From the NCBI GenBank assembly GCA_025359705.1, contig JANYFS010000218.1:1-11162 (forward strand): a DNA stretch of 11,162 nucleotides, written 5' to 3'. The translations under genes were made by a program, and so were the position numbers. Positions 5,867-11,162 of this stretch are shown in pieces (the first letter of the stretch is position 1; each line of letters begins with the position of its first letter). This DNA is from Deinococcales bacterium. Lineage in GTDB: Bacteria > Deinococcota > Deinococci > Deinococcales > Deinococcaceae. The notes beneath the pieces were generated by a model. It worked only from the letters and a program-made list of their open reading frames with translations. It was not told the DNA's origin and made no database searches.

Positions 5867-6829
5867 ATGCGAATTCAGAAAATAACCTTTCTTCTTGGCC
5901 TAATTTTTCTAGGTAAAACCAGTGCCAGCACGCTCGAGGGTCAATTTTTTCCTTACATCCAACAGGGGAATCCCAATACAAATTTGGGGGCGGATTTTGG
6001 GGTGGCGTGGAAGTCGCTCGAGTGGGGGGAAGAAATGAGTTTGGATCTGGGTGTAAACCTGCGTTCGCTCGAGGGGAACGTGGGGCGGAGTTTGAACGCG
6101 GGGCCGTTGGGTTTTGCTCAGGCCGAGTTGCTGGCGCAGTTGGCTTTTCCCAGTGCGGATCATCCGCTGGGGGGTAGGCTGAAGGCGACTTTTTCGGGAA
6201 CAGTGGCAAGTGTGGCCCTGAATGCCGAGCTGTCGGCTTGGAATGTTTCGCAGGCTCAAATGCACCCGCAAGATGCCTACGCGCTCGAGCCTGAAAATAC
6301 GGCTCCACAAGGCTTAAAAGCAGCACTTTTTGCCAAGTACCGCCTGACGCGCAATCAAATTATCACCGCTGCGTTGGATGCCTCGAGCGAATCTTTTGCT
6401 AGTGCTGCCTATACCAGCATTTCCAAAGAAACCGATTGGCGCTTAGGTGCATGGCTGGGCCAAACCCAACTCGGCGTGGCTCCTGCGCTGGTGGGCGGCA
6501 TCACCCAGCGCTTTTCTGAAGATTTTACTGCTCAGGCTGATGCGCTGTTGGCCCTGAATGATCAGGGTGTGCAATATGGAATCAAGGGCAGTGGCTCAGT
6601 GTTTGGCGTTTTACCCCTCGAGAGTGACCTAAAATTCTATGCCGCCTTTGAGCCGTGGCGCAACACCACTCAAGCCCTACGGCTGGGCCTCGAGACCCGC
6701 ACCCCGCTCGAGTGGGGCGAGGTGAATCTGGCAAGCAGCGCGGGAAGTGGCTTTTTTTCTTTGGGCCTCAAGGTGGTCTATAACTTGGATGGAGCTGGCT
6801 CGAGTGATGCTGGCTCGAGTGAAAATTGA
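5867..6829 (+). CDS. Exported protein, probable outer-membrane beta-barrel, function unknown
   Basis: A 320-residue protein with a clear Sec signal peptide: MRIQK, a hydrophobic core (TFLLGLIFLG, 7-16) and a likely signal peptidase I site after TSAS (18-21). The mature part has many short alternating stretches with aromatic residues and glycines, for example LDLGVNLRSLEG, LGAWLGQTQLGVAPALVGGI and LGLKVVYNL. This is the pattern of amphipathic beta strands in an outer-membrane barrel. There is no recognisable enzymatic motif, and I cannot assign a family. The last strand-like segment (FFSLGLKVVYNL) is followed by a 13-residue polar tail (DGAGSSDAGSSEN) instead of ending at the terminal aromatic residue usual for barrels. 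The gene is flanked by terminators on both sides, so it is probably monocistronic. Confidence 0.72.
   Translation: MRIQKITFLLGLIFLGKTSASTLEGQFFPYIQQGNPNTNLGADFGVAWKSLEWGEEMSLDLGVNLRSLEGNVGRSLNAGPLGFAQAELLAQLAFPSADHPLGGRLKATFSGTVASVALNAELSAWNVSQAQMHPQDAYALEPENTAPQGLKAALFAKYRLTRNQIITAALDASSESFASAAYTSISKETDWRLGAWLGQTQLGVAPALVGGITQRFSEDFTAQADALLALNDQGVQYGIKGSGSVFGVLPLESDLKFYAAFEPWRNTTQALRLGLETRTPLEWGEVNLASSAGSGFFSLGLKVVYNLDGAGSSDAGSSEN
6794..6823 (+). repeat. 15-bp tandem duplication encoding the C-terminal tail (AGSSD/AGSSE)
   Basis: GCTGGCTCGAGTGAT (6794-6808) and GCTGGCTCGAGTGAA (6809-6823) differ only in the last base. Each copy carries one CTCGAG. The duplication extends the polar C-terminal tail of the barrel-like protein in frame. 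Confidence 0.85.
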
Positions 6830-6840
6830 TCTACAAATAG

Positions 6841-6877
6841 AAAAATGGAGATGGATCTATTCAAGTATCCACCTCCA
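6841..6877 (-). terminator. Intrinsic terminator of the hydrolase operon
   Basis: On the minus strand TGGAGGTGGAT (6877-6867) pairs with ATCCATCTCCA (6856-6846), 11 bp with one mismatch and a 10-nt loop, followed by TTTTT (6845-6841) and further T-rich sequence. It lies 17 nt after the stop of the 806-residue gene. On the plus strand the U tract is poor, so it serves the convergent barrel gene less well. Confidence 0.75.
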
Positions 6878-6893
6878 TATATTGTGCTGTATT

Positions 6894-9314
6894 TTACTCG
6901 AGGGGTAAATCTCCGTTTAACGAACGCCGCTCGAGGGTGATTTTGGTATTTCCACTAATATTAATCATGCCTTTGGCATATATGGCACCCGTCAAATCAA
7001 TATCCCCAGCAATAATCATGGGGCCGCCACTCCAGAAAATAGCCTTACCTTTGATGGAATTGCTAAGGATGGATTTCCCTGCAATAAAAGCAACATCGGC
7101 AAAAGCGGTGCTTGAGGCAGAAAAGGAACCCACAGTGTTGATCCCGCCTGCACTGGCAATTGTACTGATTCCAAACAGGCTCGAGCCTGCACTTAGGGTA
7201 AAGCTGCCCATAGGGTTGAGGGCATAAAGTTTGCTATTCTCTGCGTTCAAAACACCCTTAATTGCAATGCTTCCTGCCACAATCACCGAGTCTTTGAGGG
7301 TCAGTGTGCCGTTGAAGGTTACGCTCGAGTTGGCATCCAGAATCAGGCGTTTATTTTTGAGCAACACCCCTTGATTGACTACCAGATTACCCGTAATTAC
7401 TGCACAATTAGAACTACCAAAGAGCTGATCAAACTGGGCTGGGGTGGCAATGATGCTGGGGACGGTTGAAACAGTGTTGGTGCAAATCCCCGCTGCTTTC
7501 GCTGCCAAAGCGGGAACATCTGGGGTAGCTACACTGGGATCATTTGGGGTGAGGGTGGCCCCTGCGAGCAAGGTTTGGGTACGGGTGGCGGTGATGGTTG
7601 CACTCGAGGTGATGCCGCCGCCTACCTTGCGGGTGGGTACACTGCCCTCGAGCTTGCCCGTATAGTCTTTGGTGATGCCTAATATCTTGTCTATGTAGTC
7701 AACTTTTTCGGAACCCTCGATAATACCTTCGGAGGGAGTATCGATATGATCTAGAGGAGTTGCACCAAAAACACCTACCGAAAAAGGTCCACCAATATTA
7801 TTAAGACCTAACTCCTTGGCATCAAAGATCATTTCAAATTGATTAACGCCTTTGACCAACTTGATTCGAAGTTTATTGTTGTATAAATAATTGTTTTTAA
7901 TAGATTTTTCTCCAATTGATTTGAGTTTACCTAAAATATTCCATAATAATAGATCATCAAAATGCACTGCACTATCAATGCTAACCGTAATACCAATTTG
8001 ATCAAATAGACCATTTCCGTTGGTATCGATGCCTCTATCTGAGATAAATCGCATATCGCCTAAGTAAGAGTGTGCAAAATCCTTAAGACTGTAGGCTCGA
8101 GTGTAACCCGCATCCCCAATATTTTGTACGGTGTGATTTCCAATATCGTCATACCGAGCATTTGGTGTTAAAGGAACCCACTGATTCATAAAATGAATAA
8201 TTTTATAAGGGCCATCTACCCCAATATTATTTCTGATTTCATCTGCTGTCACACTCATGGTTACAGATCTCATATTTGTGTTGAAATGTGTGCGGTCAGA
8301 ATGAACGCTAGCCATTCGACCATTGGAACCCTGCAAAACTGCGCTCACATATGAGGGACCTTCATGCCAGACTGCCTCGATGGGTACTACGAACATCAAG
8401 CGATCAATCAAGCCATCCCTATTGTCATCTTGAGCACTCTCTTCGACAATTTTAGGGGTAATCCAAGAAGTTTTCTTGTACACTACAAACATAGTCGAAC
8501 CGTTTAACTCGAGCTTTTCGGCTCCTACTAGAGCAGACAATTTGGAAAAAGCCATATAAGAAGTGGGGGGTAGTTCAGGAAGTATCGCCGAGTAGACTCC
8601 ATCCCCTACTTTTACATCGCCATTCGCTTTATTGCCACCATCGTACAATTTGACCGTAGTGGTATGTTGAGTACCATCTGCCAAGTTGTTCACTATATCT
8701 ACTGTGGCTTCGGAGGCTAAGGGCAAGCCCGCTGCATTACTAATCAGGGTTATTACAATAGGCTTACCTTCTATCTGCTCATAATTTATATATAGAGTGC
8801 TGGAAGGAGGCAAAGGTGCTTCGGGTGTAGGTTTACTATCTGTGGTATATTCCAAAACTGCTAAAGAATTGGGGACTCTGGGTGTAATAGTGCTTAATTC
8901 CAAAGTATAAACTCCAGTATCTGGTTGATTGATTGTGATTTGTCTATGAATAGTTCCATTGTCGGCGGTAGTTAAGCTACCCGTACCACCAAAATTTTCA
9001 GGATGGTCGATTGGGAATATATCGCCACGTGGTGTCCACAAAATAAGCTTAATATCTGGGTCGGTTCCTAAAACGATGTTGAGGGCATCCATGCCTCTGG
9101 GGACGACAATTTTTTGTTTCAGGCTAGGTTGTGCAGCATTCAAACGTAGATACACCGTTTTTACCTCTGGTGACATGGATACTGTGGTAGTTGAATCTTG
9201 CAAAGCATTGCTGGCAGCTAGGGCGCTGGTTAGGGCAAGGCAAGCCAAACCAATAGTCCACCAAACTCGTTTGGATTTTCGACCTGTGGAACTGAATATT
9301 TTTGCTTTTTTCAT
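6894..9314 (-). CDS. Large secreted multi-domain protein with Ca-binding-like repeats and beta-helix-like C-terminus
   Basis: An 806-residue protein, second gene of the operon. I chose ATG 9314 (MKKAKIF) over the upstream in-frame ATG because GAGGAGG lies 6 nt before it. The signal peptide has a basic n-region (to R16), core WTIGLACLALTSALA and a likely cut after AASNA (33-37). Residues about 50-145 look like a pre-peptidase-type beta sandwich. KLYDGGNKANGDVKVGDGVYSA (222-243) resembles the conserved loop of 'choice-of-anchor X'-type surface domains. Two related modules, about 286-380 and 424-520, each start with a calcium-loop-like motif (DDNRDGLID 296-304, DTNGNGLFD 430-438) followed by a strand-rich region. 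From about 640 on, short hydrophobic strands repeat (GNLVVNQGVLL, GTLTLKDSVIVAGSIAIKG, GDIDLTGAIYAKGMINISG), suggesting a right-handed beta helix or bactofilin-like stack. No catalytic motif is seen. A surface or adhesive partner of the hydrolase is likely, but this is inferred from gene order only. Confidence 0.82.
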   Translation of the reverse strand: MKKAKIFSSTGRKSKRVWWTIGLACLALTSALAASNALQDSTTTVSMSPEVKTVYLRLNAAQPSLKQKIVVPRGMDALNIVLGTDPDIKLILWTPRGDIFPIDHPENFGGTGSLTTADNGTIHRQITINQPDTGVYTLELSTITPRVPNSLAVLEYTTDSKPTPEAPLPPSSTLYINYEQIEGKPIVITLISNAAGLPLASEATVDIVNNLADGTQHTTTVKLYDGGNKANGDVKVGDGVYSAILPELPPTSYMAFSKLSALVGAEKLELNGSTMFVVYKKTSWITPKIVEESAQDDNRDGLIDRLMFVVPIEAVWHEGPSYVSAVLQGSNGRMASVHSDRTHFNTNMRSVTMSVTADEIRNNIGVDGPYKIIHFMNQWVPLTPNARYDDIGNHTVQNIGDAGYTRAYSLKDFAHSYLGDMRFISDRGIDTNGNGLFDQIGITVSIDSAVHFDDLLLWNILGKLKSIGEKSIKNNYLYNNKLRIKLVKGVNQFEMIFDAKELGLNNIGGPFSVGVFGATPLDHIDTPSEGIIEGSEKVDYIDKILGITKDYTGKLEGSVPTRKVGGGITSSATITATRTQTLLAGATLTPNDPSVATPDVPALAAKAAGICTNTVSTVPSIIATPAQFDQLFGSSNCAVITGNLVVNQGVLLKNKRLILDANSSVTFNGTLTLKDSVIVAGSIAIKGVLNAENSKLYALNPMGSFTLSAGSSLFGISTIASAGGINTVGSFSASSTAFADVAFIAGKSILSNSIKGKAIFWSGGPMIIAGDIDLTGAIYAKGMINISGNTKITLERRSLNGDLPLE

Positions 9315-9317
9315 AAT

Positions 9318-9328
9318 AAACCTCCTCA
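9318..9328 (-). promoter_or_regulatory. Ribosome-binding site overlapping the hydrolase stop codon
   Basis: On the minus strand the TGA stop of the hydrolase (9328-9326) runs into GAGGAGG (9327-9321), which is 6 nt from the ATG at 9314. This decides the start of the downstream gene and suggests translational coupling. Confidence 0.8.
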
Positions 9329-11077
9329 TTTGCGCCAACTAACGCCGAAAGTACCTGCGGGATCAGCAAGTGCTGCACTTATGATGATTTCTTGGACATC
9401 GGTTCGATCAATTACCGCAGTATGGTGGATACCAGTTTTCCTATCAACAACGAATCGAATTCCCGAACCTCCTGCGCTGGTGCGAGAAACCAAAATATCG
9501 TTAGACTCAAATACTTGAGTAGTTTGGTTAACGGTATATAAAGTTATTGCCGTGCTATGATCTTCCGTGAGTGTAAGTTTTTGTGTATTGCCCACGTAGT
9601 TATAAAGCCTTTGCCATACGTTTAAGCCAAATGTACTTGTCCACTGACCAAAATTTGATATGTTGAGGACATTTAGATTGGGAGGATTAGATGGCGCATC
9701 GGTGTTGGTTCCAAATACGGGAACACCAATGGGGTTAGTACCATTAAAAGTGGTAGCTTTATTGGTTGTTAAATCGCATACGTGGTTCTTACTCAACAAC
9801 TTACCCACGATTTGACCTTGTACAAAAGCATAATTCCAAGGAACAGGCTCTAAAATACGATTAAACTCACCTGGTATTTTGGTTACGTTGTTTTCCTCGA
9901 GGGTTTTGAGGATGCCTAAATCTCCAGCGGGTGTACCCAAGTGTGGGGTGTTGATGGTGATTAGGTTTTTGACAATAACGGGTTCTCTAACTATTTGTGA
10001 ACCTGTAGTTCCGACCTCTACTTGTGGAACGGTATTAAGCTGAAGAATAGCAGCCTTGCCATCCATCCCACCCTTACTATGCCCCACCATTGCAAATTCG
10101 CCCGTGCCATAGAGTCTGGCAATTCTTTGCAACTCGGTGACAATTTTTGCCGAATTGATTGTAGTTGAGGTAAATTGTTCTATATCGCACAGCGCTGGAT
10201 CTCTCATTGCATTTTTATTAAAATCGTCATAGGGCATGGTAATCGAGTTATCTGAAACCACACCTCTTGTCGTCATTTTGCTTTTAAAACTATTCCAAAC
10301 TTCCCCACCCGATAAAATTCCGTGTACAAAAACAACAACGGGGCCAGCATCAAATGTAATTTTGGCCCAATCAATTTTTATTGCCCAGCCACTGCACCCA
10401 TTCGTGTTCACATCTATCCGAAACGAATTATTTGCTGTATCACCTATATTTATTGGAACTTTCAGATTTTGAATGGGAATACTGATCCCTTTTACAGTCC
10501 AATAATCATTAGAGTCTAGTGTGGGTATATCAGAGATTGATCCCAAGCTATGACCATTCAAAAATAATTTATCCACACCTGTGCAAGAGAGTGCGGCTGG
10601 GTCTGTGGTGTGGATTGTGAATTTTAATAGTGCTTTTTCAGAAAGAGTGCCTGCCAGAATCGATCTGTAATCACCGACATAACGTCTAATCGGAATATTG
10701 ACATCGAGTCCACCACTGATTTCAGTATCTAATCCGGGTCCAACATCTGTTGCTATCTTTTTACTACTTACAGGGTTGAAATCATAACGACCTGATGAAC
10801 CACTACCATTACCACCACCGCCATCGCACAAATGACTACAACCTCGTAAGGTGACGTTGCTTTCAGATGTAACCGCATCTGCACTGGAAGTAGGCCACTC
10901 GAGCCATCCTGTCGGGTTGGTTGCGGTGTCGGCTCTAGAATCCACCACTCCCGAACTCGAGCCTGAATCAACCCCTCGAGGCTGCAACCCTAAATTACAA
11001 CCACTGAGCAGTGACACTGTTAGAGCAGCGACGAGCAGCGACGAGCAGCGACCTCGAGCCTTGGAACGGTACTTCAA
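9326..11077 (-). CDS. Lipoprotein alpha/beta-hydrolase (lipase/esterase type)
   Basis: A 583-residue product if translation begins at TTG 11077, first gene of the operon. The signal has a very basic n-region (KYRSKARGR), a hydrophobic core and the lipobox LSGC (24-27), so the protein should be lipidated on C27. A Gly/Ser-rich linker with Cys80 and Cys84 precedes a beta-sandwich region (about 115-243: LFLNGHSLGSI, SIPIQNLKVPIN, IKIDWAKI). The hydrolase domain starts at VVVFVHGILSGG (247-258), with the oxyanion HG, then the nucleophile elbow GHSKGG (332-337, Ser334) and INTPHLGTPAGD (375-386), typical of lipase/PGAP1-like enzymes. Asp527 in SNDILVSRTSAGG and His551 or His552 in GIHHTAVI probably complete the triad. 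It should cleave lipid or other esters at the cell surface; the substrate is unknown. The start is uncertain: TTG 11077 has no good ribosome-binding site, while ATG 11090 with GAGGAG is out of frame. Confidence 0.87.
   Translation of the reverse strand: MKYRSKARGRCSSLLVAALTVSLLSGCNLGLQPRGVDSGSSSGVVDSRADTATNPTGWLEWPTSSADAVTSESNVTLRGCSHLCDGGGGNGSGSSGRYDFNPVSSKKIATDVGPGLDTEISGGLDVNIPIRRYVGDYRSILAGTLSEKALLKFTIHTTDPAALSCTGVDKLFLNGHSLGSISDIPTLDSNDYWTVKGISIPIQNLKVPINIGDTANNSFRIDVNTNGCSGWAIKIDWAKITFDAGPVVVFVHGILSGGEVWNSFKSKMTTRGVVSDNSITMPYDDFNKNAMRDPALCDIEQFTSTTINSAKIVTELQRIARLYGTGEFAMVGHSKGGMDGKAAILQLNTVPQVEVGTTGSQIVREPVIVKNLITINTPHLGTPAGDLGILKTLEENNVTKIPGEFNRILEPVPWNYAFVQGQIVGKLLSKNHVCDLTTNKATTFNGTNPIGVPVFGTNTDAPSNPPNLNVLNISNFGQWTSTFGLNVWQRLYNYVGNTQKLTLTEDHSTAITLYTVNQTTQVFESNDILVSRTSAGGSGIRFVVDRKTGIHHTAVIDRTDVQEIIISAALADPAGTFGVSWRK
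11023..11052 (-). repeat. Three perfect copies of a 10-bp tandem repeat in the hydrolase signal-peptide region
   Basis: GAGCAGCGAC (plus strand) is repeated at 11023-11032, 11033-11042 and 11043-11052. It codes for the start of the hydrophobic core (RCSSLLVAA in the TTG frame). Ten is not a multiple of three, so each gain or loss of a unit shifts the reading frame of the downstream lipoprotein. Confidence 0.92.
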
Positions 11078-11087
11078 TATTTTTAGT

Positions 11088-11100
11088 CATCCTACTCCTC
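11088..11100 (-). promoter_or_regulatory. Ribosome-binding site and ATG upstream of, but out of frame with, the hydrolase
   Basis: GAGGAG (11100-11095), four bases, then ATG (11090-11088) on the minus strand. It is the best translation start in the region. In the present sequence this frame yields only a 31-residue peptide beginning MTKNIEVPFQGSR and ending at TAA 10995, inside the signal-peptide region. Loss of one 10-bp repeat unit, or removal of one A from the A5 run at 11080-11084, would join it to the lipoprotein frame. Confidence 0.6.
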
Positions 11101-11162
11101 AAAAAACAAGATCTTGGTATCTGATTGGCCTTGTATTTTGTACTTAGATAGGTCTCGAGCCT

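Larger units (their letters stand above)
1..11162. repeat. Dispersed CTCGAG palindrome, about 70 copies
   Basis: I counted by eye about 70 CTCGAG hexamers over the window, against roughly 3 expected for a random hexamer. In coding regions they occur in all three frames (Leu-Glu; x-Ser-Ser/Arg; Pro/Ala-Arg-x), so the DNA word and not a peptide is favoured. They also occur in non-coding places: the terminator loop (5778-5783), the spacer at 5826-5831 and next to a -10 box (725-730). Density is about 8 per kb before position 6920, but only three copies lie between 7655 and 10890. Confidence 0.9.

Noticed and set aside
11107..11116. Perfect palindrome CAAGATCTTG upstream of the hydrolase operon, followed on the minus strand by TTTTTT
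   Set aside because: A 10-bp palindrome without a loop cannot form a useful hairpin, so it is not a terminator or attenuator. An operator is possible, but a single short palindrome is weak evidence.

Overview
The window carries five genes in divergent, convergent and tandem arrangement, plus one doubtful small ORF. It looks like chromosomal DNA of a diderm bacterium of intermediate GC content, tentatively Deinococcota. Three things point that way. Three genes have a TANNNT -10 box only 6-7 nt before the start codon and no Shine-Dalgarno sequence, the leaderless style described in Deinococcus. A short palindrome, CTCGAG, is extremely abundant. Most products are exported proteins or lipoproteins, one of them resembling an outer-membrane barrel. 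The taxonomic call is an inference; no marker gene is present.

Left part (1-1341): a CobW/COG0523 P-loop GTPase on the minus strand, cut by the window edge, diverges from a GNAT acetyltransferase on the plus strand. Their promoters overlap in the 42-bp gap. Next comes an AT-rich stretch of about 400 bp (1342-1739). It holds a plausible promoter, three copies of a 9-bp repeat and a 64-codon ORF that overlaps the next start as ATGA.

Middle (1740-5736): one very large secreted nuclease of the ExeM-like endonuclease/exonuclease/phosphatase family. The order is lipoprotein-type signal, N-terminal domain, OB-fold-like region, EEP nuclease, two Ig-like repeats and a lamin-tail domain. The reading frame is broken once, at an AAAA run at 4098-4101, so it appears as two overlapping ORFs (1740-4163 and 4057-5736). 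Skipping one A restores a continuous product of about 1331 residues. A strong intrinsic terminator follows. Then comes a leaderless gene (5867-6829) for an exported, probably beta-rich outer-membrane protein.

Right part (minus strand, 11090 down to 6894): a two-gene operon. A lipoprotein alpha/beta-hydrolase of lipase type (9326-11077) is followed after 11 nt by a large secreted multi-domain protein (6894-9314) with two Ca-binding-like DxNxDGxxD modules and a beta-helix-like C-terminus. A terminator hairpin lies between this operon and the convergent barrel gene. The operon has far fewer CTCGAG sites than the rest of the window, which suggests separate ancestry. The signal-peptide region of the hydrolase contains three perfect copies of a 10-bp tandem repeat. 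The only start with a good ribosome-binding site (ATG 11090) is out of frame with the lipoprotein in the present copy number, so this is a candidate slippage or phase-variation switch.

Taken together the window encodes mainly cell-surface and secreted functions (DNA degradation, ester hydrolysis, adhesion or surface structure), next to a metal-linked GTPase and an acetyltransferase of unknown substrate.
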